60,972 nucleotides of DNA from Enterobacteriaceae bacterium UBA2655. Its GTDB lineage: Bacteria > Pseudomonadota > Gammaproteobacteria > Enterobacterales > Enterobacteriaceae. The stretch spans positions 1-60,972 of the forward strand of contig DENB01000025.1 of the NCBI GenBank assembly GCA_002359495.1, read 5' to 3'. Under the pieces are notes generated by a model that saw nothing but the letters and a program-made list of their open reading frames with translations, was not told where the DNA came from and ran no database searches. The position numbers and the translations under genes are program-made. This document shows positions 8,435 to 16,327 of the stretch, in pieces (position 1 is the stretch's first letter; every line of letters starts with the position of its first letter).

Positions 8435-8962
8435 ATGGCAGACGATAAAAAAAGCGTGGCGGGCACGATCATTGTGATCACCGGCGCATCCAGCGGATTC
8501 GGTCGCGGCGCGGCCATTGAACTGGCGAAGCGAGGCACCTGCGTGATGCTGCCGGCGCGGCGTGAAGCGGCGCTGGAAGCGCTTGCCGCCGAGATCAACG
8601 CGGCAGGGGGCCAGGCGCTGCCGGTGGCAGCTGACGTCAGCAACGCGCAAGATGTGGCGCGCCTGGCGGACAGCGCCCGGCAGCGTTTCGGCCACATCGA
8701 CACCTGGATTAACAACGTGGGCGTCGGCGCGCTCGGTTATTTTTGGGATATCCCGCAGGAAGATCATGCGCGTCTTATCGATTTGAATCTGAAGGGTTTG
8801 ATTTACGGCGCTCATCAGGCGCTGCGCCTGTTTATCGCTCAGGGTTACGGTACGCTGATCAACCTCGGCTCCGTCGACAGCAAGCTGCCGCTGGCGTTTC
8901 AGTCATCCTATGCCGCCTCGAAAGCTGCCGTGCTGAGCCTGGGTCGAAGGTCGCGTCGGTGA
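8435..8962 (+). pseudogene. Short-chain dehydrogenase/reductase, C-terminally truncated
   Basis: The N-terminal two thirds of an SDR are intact: VITGASSGFGRG (the TGxxxGxG cofactor loop), ADVSNAQD, NNVGVG and LINLGSVDS, then the catalytic SYAASKAAV (Tyr and Lys). The protein then runs into LSLGRRSRR-stop at residue 175, where related SDRs continue for at least 70 more residues. The downstream DNA reads, on the other strand, as the end of an unrelated Nudix-like protein, so the truncation looks like a deletion junction near 8945. RBS GGAGAGCGAG precedes ATG 8435. It is probably non-functional because the substrate loop and C-terminal helices are missing. Confidence 0.75.
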
Positions 8963-8978
8963 TTTTTCCTTCAAGTAT

Positions 8979-9092
8979 TCATTGCATGCACTGTTCGATC
9001 TTAACTTTTTTCACCGTCAAACCGATTTCTTCCGCTTCCAGCTTCTGTCCCTGGTAGGTCAGATTTTCGGCCAGATAAATGTGGTAGCGGAC
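8979..9092 (-). pseudogene. C-terminal remnant of a Nudix-hydrolase-like protein
   Basis: About 37 residues ending in a stop at 8979 read VRYHIYLAENLTYQGQKLEAEE and then IGLTVKKVKIEQCMQ. This resembles the last strand and helix of ADP-ribose pyrophosphatase-type Nudix proteins (xYLAxxLxxxxQxLExxExI). Upstream residues look random, and the Nudix box itself is absent. It abuts the truncated SDR, so both are probably scars of one deletion. The identity rests on resemblance only. Confidence 0.35.
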
Positions 9093-9241
9093 ATTCCTAT
9101 AACAAATTTTCCACGCCAAGAAACAGCACTGGGCGCAGGTGCGCATAAGATGGGTTATGTTAAATAAACCGGGCAAAGGCTTATCTCATATCAGTGCCCG
9201 GCGGGAACGAAGATTCCCTTCTTCCGGGCGGCTCGAATAGC

Positions 9242-9727
9242 TTATTGAGCTGAAATCTTTGATGTCCTGTGCCTTAAACGGTAGATATCAGCAAAGTAAA
9301 GATAGCCTTTTTTCGCCAGCTGATTTTGCAGCGTGCTCTTTTCTTCCGAACTCAGAATATTTCCGCTCAATAATTGGTTAACAAAATCCTCGCGTACATG
9401 AACTTCCATATACCAGTCGCCGGTGTAACAGTTTTTCCATGCGCCTTTATCAATATCGGCAATATTGTAGGAAGGTTTGATATGAAAGAAAAAGAAGGCG
9501 TTGAGCGTAATAAAGATAATGCAGCAAACAACCACCTCTGTTTTTCCAAAGGTGTCCGAATAAAGCAGCACGCCCATCGTCAGCACAAAAAGAAAACACA
9601 TCAGAGAGTAAAGGCCGGGATAATCTTTTATAAAACTAATATCAAAAAACGGACGGTCATTTCTTTTTTCGTCTGCGTTTATCTGGTTAAGCTCTTTTTG
9701 TAACGCCTGATCCAGTGAGTTTGTCAT
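9242..9727 (-). CDS. ylaC: YlaC family inner-membrane protein
   Basis: This 161-residue protein has two adjacent membrane segments (about residues 38-58 and 64-82) and a soluble C-terminal domain containing NCYTGDWYMEVHVREDFVNQLL and GYLYFADIYRL. The pattern (charged N-terminal helix, FDISFIKDYPGLYSL, hydrophobic hairpin, FFFFHIKPSYNIADID) matches E. coli YlaC as I remember it. The molecular function of YlaC is unknown. The gene is monocistronic and divergent from digH across 260 bases that include an AT-rich stretch near 9840-9930. No terminator is evident between its stop and the Nudix-like scrap downstream. Confidence 0.8.
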   Translation of the reverse strand: MTNSLDQALQKELNQINADEKRNDRPFFDISFIKDYPGLYSLMCFLFVLTMGVLLYSDTFGKTEVVVCCIIFITLNAFFFFHIKPSYNIADIDKGAWKNCYTGDWYMEVHVREDFVNQLLSGNILSSEEKSTLQNQLAKKGYLYFADIYRLRHRTSKISAQ

Positions 9728-9988
9728 CGTTTAATACCTGAGGCCTGTTTTTGATATATTCCGATCATAATATAACCACAGCCGCACGGCGTCATCTGCG
9801 ACCTATTATCCTGGCGGATGAGACACTTTAAGCATATGGCTTTCTTTACCGCTCTTTAAATAAGAGGCAGGTAAATTGAAACTTTAAAAATCTTTGTGAC
9901 TATTATCTTGACACAGTAAAACATATTATGCCTCAGGCGACAATGAACAGTTAGGTGGCGGAAAAACATAACAGTTCTCGCGTACCGG

Positions 9989-11380
9989 TTGACTTATATT
10001 CGAATAATAAGAGAATGTTCCCTCCCGAGCGACCACCAGAAAGAACCGGAGTTTATCATCGCCAGTTCCCGTATCTTTCCCTCTGCAACAACAGCGAAGA
10101 AATTAACCGCGTCTGTTGCCGCTGCCGTTTTACTGGCTGGTTGCGCCGCTAAACCGCCAAAATCGTTAGTCACCCCGCTTCCCGCCGTGACTGAACAACC
10201 TGTTAAACCGGCGCAGAGTCAGCAGCCGGTACGCGGCGTCTGGCTGGCAACCGTTTCCCGCCTCGACTGGCCGCCAGTGACGTCCGTGAATGCCGACAGC
10301 GCCTTGCGAATTCGGCTGCAGCAAAAAGCCCTGAGCGACAAGCTGGATAAACTGAAAAGTCTCGGCATCAATACGGTCTTTTTCCAGGTGAAGCCCGACG
10401 GCACGGCGCTGTGGCCATCAAAGATTTTGCCGTGGTCAGATACGCTGACGGGCAAAATCGGCGAGGATCCGGGCTATGATCCGCTGCAGTTTATGCTGGA
10501 TGAAGCGCACCGGCGCGGCATGAAAGTTCATGCCTGGTTTAACCCCTATCGCGTATCTGTGAATACCAAACCCTCAACCGTCGCAGAACTGAATCGTACG
10601 CTGCCGCTGCATCCGGCCAGCGTATTCGTCCTGCATCATGACTGGATCCGCACGGCGGGCGATCGCTTCGTGCTTGATCCAGGCATCCCGGAAGCGCGCG
10701 ACTGGATCACCAGCATCGTGGCGGAAGTCGTCGCGCATTATCCGGTCGACGGCGTGCAGTTTGATGACTATTTCTATGCTGAATCGCCTGGCGGCGCCCT
10801 CGACGATAGCCTGACCTTTGCGCGTTATGGCGCCGGATTCAATGCCAAAGCGGACTGGCGGCGGCACAATACTCAGCAGCTGATTGAGCAGGTTGCGCGT
10901 ACCATTAAACAGCTGAAACCTCAGGTTGAATTCGGCGTCAGCCCTGCCGGCGTCTGGCGCAACCTTTCGCACGATCCGGCCGGTTCCGACACGCGCGGCG
11001 CGGCGGCCTATGACGAAGCCTATGCCGATACCCGACGTTGGGTGCAGCAGGGGCTGCTTGATTATATCGCCCCGCAACTCTACTGGCCTTTCGCCCGCAA
11101 AGCGGCCCGTTATGATGTGCTGGCGAACTGGTGGGCGGACGTGGTGAAACCCACCCATACGCGCCTCTATATTGGCGTTGCGCTGTACAAAGTAGGCGAA
11201 CCTTCAAAAAATGAGCCTGACTGGTCGATTCAGGGCGGCGTGCCGGAGCTGAAAAGACAACTTGACCTGAACGATGCCGTGCCGCAAATCAACGGCACGG
11301 TGCTGTTCAGAGAGGGGTATTTAGATCAGCCTCAAACGCGCGAGGCGGTCAGCTACCTTATCAGCCGCTGGGGAAGCTGA
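9989..11380 (+). CDS. digH: DigH/YddW-type lipoprotein, glycoside-hydrolase-like peptidoglycan enzyme
   Basis: In E. coli DigH is a divisome-localised outer-membrane lipoprotein that hydrolyses denuded peptidoglycan glycans. Here the lipobox LLAGC sits near 10131-10145 (Cys encoded at 10142-10144). It is followed by a Pro/Gln-rich linker and the GH10-like core with GVWLATVSRLDWPP, VFFQVKPDGTALWPSKILPWS, HAWFNPYRVS, GVQFDDYFY and ISRWGS at the end. The core matches DigH nearly throughout. The N terminus is odd: the only in-frame start is TTG 9989, giving an unusually long pre-signal, whereas ATG 10015 in another frame begins MFPPERPPERTG and would join the signal region (FIIASSRIFPSATTAKKLTA) if one base near 10051 were removed. 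A frameshift or sequencing error is therefore possible. Confidence 0.88.
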   Translation: MTYIRIIRECSLPSDHQKEPEFIIASSRIFPSATTAKKLTASVAAAVLLAGCAAKPPKSLVTPLPAVTEQPVKPAQSQQPVRGVWLATVSRLDWPPVTSVNADSALRIRLQQKALSDKLDKLKSLGINTVFFQVKPDGTALWPSKILPWSDTLTGKIGEDPGYDPLQFMLDEAHRRGMKVHAWFNPYRVSVNTKPSTVAELNRTLPLHPASVFVLHHDWIRTAGDRFVLDPGIPEARDWITSIVAEVVAHYPVDGVQFDDYFYAESPGGALDDSLTFARYGAGFNAKADWRRHNTQQLIEQVARTIKQLKPQVEFGVSPAGVWRNLSHDPAGSDTRGAAAYDEAYADTRRWVQQGLLDYIAPQLYWPFARKAARYDVLANWWADVVKPTHTRLYIGVALYKVGEPSKNEPDWSIQGGVPELKRQLDLNDAVPQINGTVLFREGYLDQPQTREAVSYLISRWGS

Positions 11381-11427
11381 TCTGATGCGGCGAAAATATT
11401 TCCGCCTGCGCGCACAGAATCTGGCGT

Positions 11428-11715
11428 AGCGATTATCGGGCCGGTCACAGCCTGCACCTGAAAAAAGAATCTGACGCGCCGGATGCGGAAGCCTTTATAC
11501 GCAAACTGGCACAGCGGGTGCCACAGCATGAGGATGAACTGATGACAATTGCGCAGCAGTTTGAGCAGAAAGGAATCGATAAAGGTCGCCAGGAAGGCCG
11601 TGAGGAAGTCAGGCTGGATATCGCCCGCAATATGCTGAAAGACGGCATGGACAGGGATTTTGTCATGAAAATGACCGGTCTGGCCGAAGAAGATTTAAAG
11701 CAAATCCGCGATTAA
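11428..11715 (+). pseudogene. C-terminal remnant of an Rpn family recombination-promoting nuclease / PD-(D/E)XK transposase-like protein
   Basis: The open frame carries SDAPDAEAFIRKLAQRVPQH, then MTIAQQFEQKGIDKGRQEGREE and IARNMLKDGMDRDFVMKMTG before a stop at 11715. This is the coiled, charged C-terminal tail typical of Rpn (YhgA/YjiQ-like) proteins. The N-terminal PD-(D/E)XK nuclease domain of about 200 residues is absent, and digH ends only about 50 bases upstream of the remnant, so deletion removed the front of the gene. A GTG at 11518 could start a 65-residue fragment, but this is probably debris. Confidence 0.75.
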
Positions 11716-11728
11716 TGCCGATCGCGTA

Positions 11729-11754
11729 GTGCCGGTTAAGACCCTGACCGGCAC
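11729..11754 (+). terminator. Hairpin, possible weak terminator after the Rpn remnant
   Basis: A perfect 8-bp stem GTGCCGGT/ACCGGCAC with a 10-nt loop is followed by only GATGTTT, so the T run is poor. Confidence 0.45.
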
Positions 11755-12000
11755 GATGTTTACTCTACGCGCCCGCACAACTTTCGCTTCGCCGATATAT
11801 ATCCTGAGTAAACTCACTTCAGCTAATTTTTATCAGCCGGGCCTGTCCGTTTAACGTTAAATAAGCCAGCGTTGTTTGCCGTTAATAACGCCGCGCCTTA
11901 ATTTCTTTCCGTTACTTTCTGAACAAAATATTCAAAATTCGCATTATTCGATAAAACCTTTTTCGGCTCGCCCATCAAAAAAATGATAAGTTGTGCGCCC

Positions 12001-12021
12001 TCAGGAGTGAGCCACTCCTGA
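12001..12021. promoter_or_regulatory. Perfect hairpin in the 5' region of the OprD porin gene
   Basis: TCAGGAGTG-AGC-CACTCCTGA forms a 9-bp perfect inverted repeat with a 3-base loop, 48 bases before the GTG start. It could be an operator or an mRNA leader hairpin; it is not next to the start codon, so it does not directly mask the ribosome site. The rest of 11755-12069 shows only an AT-rich promoter-like stretch. Confidence 0.4.
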
Positions 12022-12069
12022 AATCTGCGCTATTTCTAAACAATTTTAAAAATATTAGGTTAACACAAC

Positions 12070-13341
12070 GTGAACAAAGCACTGCCCCTGGCGGTATTCG
12101 CGGCTCTTGCCGCCAATTCCGCCTTCGCCAGTTCCGGCTCGGAAAACAACGGATTTATCGAAGACAGTCATTTGAATGTTTTACTGCGCAACGCCTTTAT
12201 TAATCGCGACTATAAAGATGAAGGCGTACACGATCGTGATGAATGGGGTCAAGCCGTAATCGCCACCTATACTTCCGGCTTTACCCAAGGCCCGGTAGGT
12301 TTCGGCGTTGACGCGATTGGTCAGTACGCTTTCCGTCTGGACGGTGGCCGTGGACGCAGCGGCGCAGGCGGCATCGACTTTTTCGCGCAGGATAATGACG
12401 GCCGCGCCCGGTCCGATTTAGCGAAATTCGGCGCAACGGCAAAAATGCGTTTTTCTGATACGGTGCTGAGTTACGGTACGCAACGTCCTGTTCTGCCGAT
12501 CCTGTATGCCGATGACTCCCGTCTGCTGAACGAAACCTTTACCGGCTTAATGCTGGATTCAAAAGAGATCGATGGACTTGACGTCAGCGCCGGTTATTTT
12601 ACCGCTGAGCAGCAGAAAAGCGACGACAGCCATGACACTGGACTCAACAGTTTGCGCTTCGCCGGCGCGAGCTATCAGTTTAACGACCAGTTCAGCGGCG
12701 CTTTCTATGCTTCCGACGTTCAGGACGTGCTGAATAAACAGTATCTGGGCCTGAAATATCAGCAGCCGGTTGCCAGCGATCAAAGGTTCGCGCTGGACTT
12801 TAACGGATATAACTCTCATCTCGATCGGGAATTCGCCGAGAGCCAAAATATTGGCCGCAGCAACAGCATCTGGAGCCTTGCCGCAAGCTACGTCTGGGAT
12901 ATTCATACCTTCAAACTTGCTTATCAGCAGAGCAGCGGCAACACGGACTACCATTATGGCGGATACCGCAATAAAGGCGGCATCGGCGACGGCGGCAACA
13001 CCATCTGGCTGGCGAACTCCTACTGGTCAGATTTTAATGGCGAAGACGAGCGCTCCTGGCAGTTGGCATACTCCGTCGATCTGGGCAGCGTGCTGCTTCC
13101 CGGCCTGGGCTATGACGTGGCTTACGTGCGCGGCGACAACATCAAAACCTCAGCGAGCAGCAACGGCCACGAACATGAATTCTTTAACCAGATTCAATAC
13201 CAGGTTCAGAACGGACCGGCCAAAGACTTAAGGCTGAAACTGCGCTATTCCGTGCTGCGCGTCTCGTCTGATGCGGCTGATTACAATATCGGCGGCAACG
13301 AAATCCGCTTCTATGTGGAATATCCTTTCGCGCTTTTCTGA
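12070..13341 (+). CDS. OprD family outer-membrane porin
   Basis: This 423-residue substrate-specific porin has a signal peptide (MNKALPLAVFAALAANSAFA), the mature start SSGSENNGFIEDSHLNVLLRNA, the family-typical DEWGQAVIATYTSGFTQGPVGFGVDAIG segment, and a C-terminal beta strand ending RFYVEYPFALF with a terminal aromatic. OprD porins take up basic amino acids, aromatic acids or sugar acids. The neighbouring idnO and the gluconate dehydrogenase genes farther on make a sugar-acid substrate attractive, but this is inference. The start is GTG at 12070, chosen because it gives a complete signal peptide; there is no strong Shine-Dalgarno. It is monocistronic, with a strong terminator. Confidence 0.88.
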   Translation: MNKALPLAVFAALAANSAFASSGSENNGFIEDSHLNVLLRNAFINRDYKDEGVHDRDEWGQAVIATYTSGFTQGPVGFGVDAIGQYAFRLDGGRGRSGAGGIDFFAQDNDGRARSDLAKFGATAKMRFSDTVLSYGTQRPVLPILYADDSRLLNETFTGLMLDSKEIDGLDVSAGYFTAEQQKSDDSHDTGLNSLRFAGASYQFNDQFSGAFYASDVQDVLNKQYLGLKYQQPVASDQRFALDFNGYNSHLDREFAESQNIGRSNSIWSLAASYVWDIHTFKLAYQQSSGNTDYHYGGYRNKGGIGDGGNTIWLANSYWSDFNGEDERSWQLAYSVDLGSVLLPGLGYDVAYVRGDNIKTSASSNGHEHEFFNQIQYQVQNGPAKDLRLKLRYSVLRVSSDAADYNIGGNEIRFYVEYPFALF

Positions 13342-13346
13342 AACGA

Positions 13347-13538
13347 TTAAAGGTTGTTAATAAAAACCAGCGCAACCGCGCTGGTTTTTTTACGCCTACG
13401 CTGCCTCGCCACGCAACGCCGCCGCATTGTTGAGATAATCCGCTCAATGCGCGCTTTCGGGTCGCTGAGCAGAGTTTCAAAGGTTTCCTGCCCAGCCTGG
13501 ACGGCATCGGGAAAATGGGTAAACAGATTAGTGAGCAT
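13347..13538 (-). pseudogene. N-terminal remnant of a cupin-domain protein
   Basis: The first 37 codons from ATG 13538 read MLTNLFTHFPDAVQAGQETF and then ETLLSDPKARIERIIST. This resembles the opening of small single-domain cupin proteins (NLFxxLPxxxxxExFExLLxxPxxRIERIxSxG), which then continue into the metal-binding barrel. Here the frame turns at residue 38 into an Arg-rich, terminator-derived sequence and stops at 13347 inside the OprD terminator region. The barrel is missing, so if the identification is right this is a deletion scar fused to the 3' flank of the porin gene. An alternative is a chance small ORF. Confidence 0.4.
13364..13391 (+). terminator. Rho-independent terminator of the OprD porin gene
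   Basis: AAACCAGCGC / GCGCTGGTTT form a 10-bp perfect stem with loop AACC, followed by further T residues. Confidence 0.9.
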
Positions 13539-13729
13539 GGTGTTATTAGCTTTTGCCGATATGGTCTTTTAGCTTACTTGTTATTAGCGAGCCTGACGAG
13601 ATTACAGTCGCGGTGCCGTTTCGCCTGTTTTTTACCGCTCATCCGGTTTATAGCGACCTTCATCACAGTTTCATCAGCGATAAAAACGTGAGATAGGGGG
13701 TACGCATAACAAAACAGGACGAAGTAACG

Positions 13730-14494
13730 ATGAATGACCTTTTTAGCCTGCAAGGCAAACGGATATTGGTGACCGGCGCTGCGCAGGGCATCGGTTTTAT
13801 TATGGCTCGCGGCCTGGCGCAACAGGGGGCAGAGATCATCATCAACGGCACGAATAAAGAGCGGGCCGAAAAAGCCGTACTGCAGTTACGCGACGAGGGT
13901 TTTAAGGCGCACGTTTCGTTGTTTAACGTCGCCGATTCCGGCGCGGTAGAGCAGGCGATTGAAACCATCGAAAATAATATCGGTCCGATCGATGTATTAT
14001 TGAATAATGCGGGGATCCAGCGCCGCCACCCTTTTACCGAATTTCCGCTAAATGAATGGAACGATATTATCGCCACCAACCAGACCGGCGTTTTTATCGT
14101 TTCGCAATGCGTTGCGAAAAAAATGATCGTACGGCAGCAGGGGAAAATTATTAATATCTGCTCAGTGCAGAGCGAACTGGGTCGCGATACCATTACGCCC
14201 TATGCGGCGGCGAAAGGCGCGGTAAAAATGTTGACGCGCGGTATGTGCGTAGAACTGGCGCGCCATAATATTCAGGTTAACGGCATCGCGCCGGGCTATT
14301 TCCGTACGCCGATGACGCAGGCGCTGGTGGAGAATAAAGAATTTTCCGACTGGTTATGCAAACGCACCCCGGCTGCCCGCTGGGGCAATCCTGAAGAGCT
14401 GATTGGCGCGGCCGTTTTCCTTTCTTCAAAAGCCTCTGATTTCGTCAATGGCCATCTGCTGTTCGTCGACGGCGGCATGCTGGCGGCGGTGTAG
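13730..14494 (+). CDS. idnO: Gluconate 5-dehydrogenase (IdnO-type SDR)
   Basis: This NAD(P)H-dependent SDR interconverts D-gluconate and 5-keto-D-gluconate in the cytoplasm. Its 254 residues match IdnO: FSLQGKRILVTGAAQGIG, NNAGIQRRHPFTEFPLNEWN, the catalytic region ICSVQSELGRDTITPYAAAKGAVKMLTRGM (Ser, Tyr, Lys) and the C-terminal VNGHLLFVDGGMLA. The start at 13730 is preceded by a purine-rich GGACGAAG. The gene stands alone rather than in an idn operon, and ends in TAG. It complements the periplasmic dehydrogenase cluster at 35-39 kb, which would supply ketogluconates. Confidence 0.9.
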   Translation: MNDLFSLQGKRILVTGAAQGIGFIMARGLAQQGAEIIINGTNKERAEKAVLQLRDEGFKAHVSLFNVADSGAVEQAIETIENNIGPIDVLLNNAGIQRRHPFTEFPLNEWNDIIATNQTGVFIVSQCVAKKMIVRQQGKIINICSVQSELGRDTITPYAAAKGAVKMLTRGMCVELARHNIQVNGIAPGYFRTPMTQALVENKEFSDWLCKRTPAARWGNPEELIGAAVFLSSKASDFVNGHLLFVDGGMLAAV

Positions 14495-14515
14495 CAAGAC
14501 GCTTTCAGGCAGTAG

Positions 14516-14557
14516 CGGTTAAACGGCGCGCGAATCATAGCGATCACCGTTTAACCG
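14516..14557. other. Long inverted repeat after idnO
   Basis: CGGTTAAACGG at 14516-14526 and CCGTTTAACCG at 14547-14557 form an 11-bp perfect stem around a 20-nt loop. There is no T tract, so this may be a weak terminator or an operator. The remaining 14558-14835 is AT-rich with no ORF and probably holds the aldo-keto reductase promoter. Confidence 0.5.
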
Positions 14558-14835
14558 TCATTTAAAATAGCCTCAACGCGGGGTAATAAATACAGGCTTT
14601 CCTCTCCTTTTTTATTTAAACGGAATGAATAAACTTTGTTTGGTTTCGACACGCTTCCTTATATTTTGAAATAGCATTGCTCTCCCCTTGCTGCTTAATC
14701 CGATTTTGCATTCCTGTGAACCCTTTTCTACCCTTAAATAATTAATTTTCCCCTACGAAATAATTTGACGATCCGGTCATAGCGCTTTGGAAAATAGCGA
14801 ACCGGAAAACAGGGTTAAACAGCCAGGAGGCTAAG

Positions 14836-15921
14836 ATGAAGTATCGTAAGCTCGGTCAGTCAGGCCTGTTAGTTTCTGAACTCGCGCTCGGTTCCGTTCC
14901 CTTTGCAGGACAAGCCGGGTTCGAAAAAACCGGTAACGTCGACGCCAAAGCGGCGCGCCGATTTATCGATATTGCGCTGGAACAGGGCGTAAATATCCTG
15001 GACACTGCGGATCTTTACTCGCACGGCGGCGCGGAAGAGGTTATCGGCGACGCGCTGGGCGTGAATCGTCAGCGCATTATTCTGACTTCGAAAGCCCGGA
15101 GTCCGATGAGCGACGATCCCAATGACAGCGGCGCAACCCGCTATCACCTGATTAAGTCCTGCGAAGGCAGCCTGCGTCGCCTGAAAACCGACCATATCGA
15201 CCTTTACCAAATCCATAACTGGGATGGCGTGACTTCGGTAGAGGAGACGCTGCGCGCGCTGGAGGAGTTAGTGAAGAGCGGAAAGGTCCGTTATGTCGGC
15301 ACTTCGAACTATACCGCCTGGCAGATGATGAAAACCCTTGGCGCCGCCGAGTTTCACCGACTAATCAAACCTGTCAGTCAGCAGATCTACTACACGCCGG
15401 AATCACGCGAGGCGGAATTTGAGCTGTTGCCGATGGCGCTCGACCAGAACATCGGCACCCTGATCTGGGGTCCGCTGGGCGAAGGGCTGCTGACCGGCAC
15501 CGTGCGCAGAAACGCGAAAACGCCTGAAACTTCCCGCCAGGGCAACGGCTGGCCTGAACCCTATGTTCATGACATGGAGCATGCTTACGACGTTATAGAC
15601 GTGCTGAGCGACGTCGCGGAAGAAGCGAACGCGACGACTGCGCAGGTGTGCCTTGCCTGGCTGCTGACGCGTCCTGGCGTCACCTCGCTGCTGATCGGTA
15701 GCCGCACAGAAGAGCAATTGCGGGATAACCTTGCCGCAGCCAGCCTGGAGCTGAGCGAGGCGCAGCGTAAGCGCATTGAGCAGGCGACGCGTCCTGCGCC
15801 GCGCTATCCCTACTGGCACCGCTTTACCAGCGGCATGGACCGACTGGATCCAGCCGAAAAAGTTTTCCTGGATGAATATAAGCAGACGCTGGATCAGAGA
15901 AAAGATCTTGATATCAAATAA
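14836..15921 (+). CDS. Aldo/keto reductase
   Basis: This NADP(H)-dependent TIM-barrel oxidoreductase has 361 residues. The N-terminal MKYRKLGQSGLLVSELALGS is classic, the tetrad is visible as DTADLYSHGG (Asp, Tyr), TSKA (Lys) and YQIHNWD (His), and the C-terminal cofactor loop reads LLIGSRTEEQLRDNLAA. The start is well supported by CCAGGAGGCTAAG before ATG. The C terminus continues about 30 residues past the barrel. Substrate unknown; YghZ/YajO-type members reduce methylglyoxal or other aldehydes and sugars. No terminator is evident before the small-RNA locus. Confidence 0.9.
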   Translation: MKYRKLGQSGLLVSELALGSVPFAGQAGFEKTGNVDAKAARRFIDIALEQGVNILDTADLYSHGGAEEVIGDALGVNRQRIILTSKARSPMSDDPNDSGATRYHLIKSCEGSLRRLKTDHIDLYQIHNWDGVTSVEETLRALEELVKSGKVRYVGTSNYTAWQMMKTLGAAEFHRLIKPVSQQIYYTPESREAEFELLPMALDQNIGTLIWGPLGEGLLTGTVRRNAKTPETSRQGNGWPEPYVHDMEHAYDVIDVLSDVAEEANATTAQVCLAWLLTRPGVTSLLIGSRTEEQLRDNLAAASLELSEAQRKRIEQATRPAPRYPYWHRFTSGMDRLDPAEKVFLDEYKQTLDQRKDLDIK

Positions 15922-16011
15922 AACAGTGGGTTAACCGCAAATAAATGTGATCTTTGTCACACTTAAGCACTGAATCTCTTTCAGTTACTGTAGTGCTGCT
16001 AAACTGATTAG

Positions 16012-16125
16012 CAATGTTACTGAATAGCATCATTTCTGATATACCACTGACAATCAGGAATCAATTGCGACCCTTTCCCTGGTGTTTTGCATACTGCATC
16101 CCCCGGCTCATCCGGGGTTTTTTTT
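16012..16125 (+). ncRNA. Probable Hfq-dependent small RNA, ArcZ-like
   Basis: No protein gene ends here, yet a strong terminator (CCCCGG-CTCAT-CCGGGG and eight T, 16101-16125) sits 25 bases after CCTTTCCCTGGTGTTTTGCA. E. coli ArcZ carries TTTCCCTGGTGTTGGCGCA followed by a CCCCGG/CCGGGG terminator at almost the same spacing, and SdsR shares the TTTCCCTGG seed. An upstream GCTAAACTG (about 15998-16006) resembles a sigmaS extended -10, which predicts a start near 16012 and a 114-nt transcript, close to ArcZ's 121 nt. ArcZ in E. coli lies beside arcB, which is not in this window, so this could be a paralogue. The sequence similarity is from memory; the transcript start is inferred. Confidence 0.6.
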
Positions 16126-16327
16126 ATCTGTCATTTCTCGCGACGCCTGACTTACGTCCGATGAAATATCGAGCCTGCAGGCGGCTTTCAGCGTAAAAGC
16201 CGGGCCGCTTGCCCTGCCGATCAGAATTGCCTTAAGACAAAGCTGACGGCAATCTGATTAAAACCGATTCGATTTGCAATCCTTTCTCGTTAGAATGCGT
16301 TATCTAACTGCATAATAACCTTCATTC

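Noticed and set aside
8979..9167. Short plus-strand frame from 8982
   Set aside because: It is opposite the Nudix-like scrap and has no family features or ribosome site.
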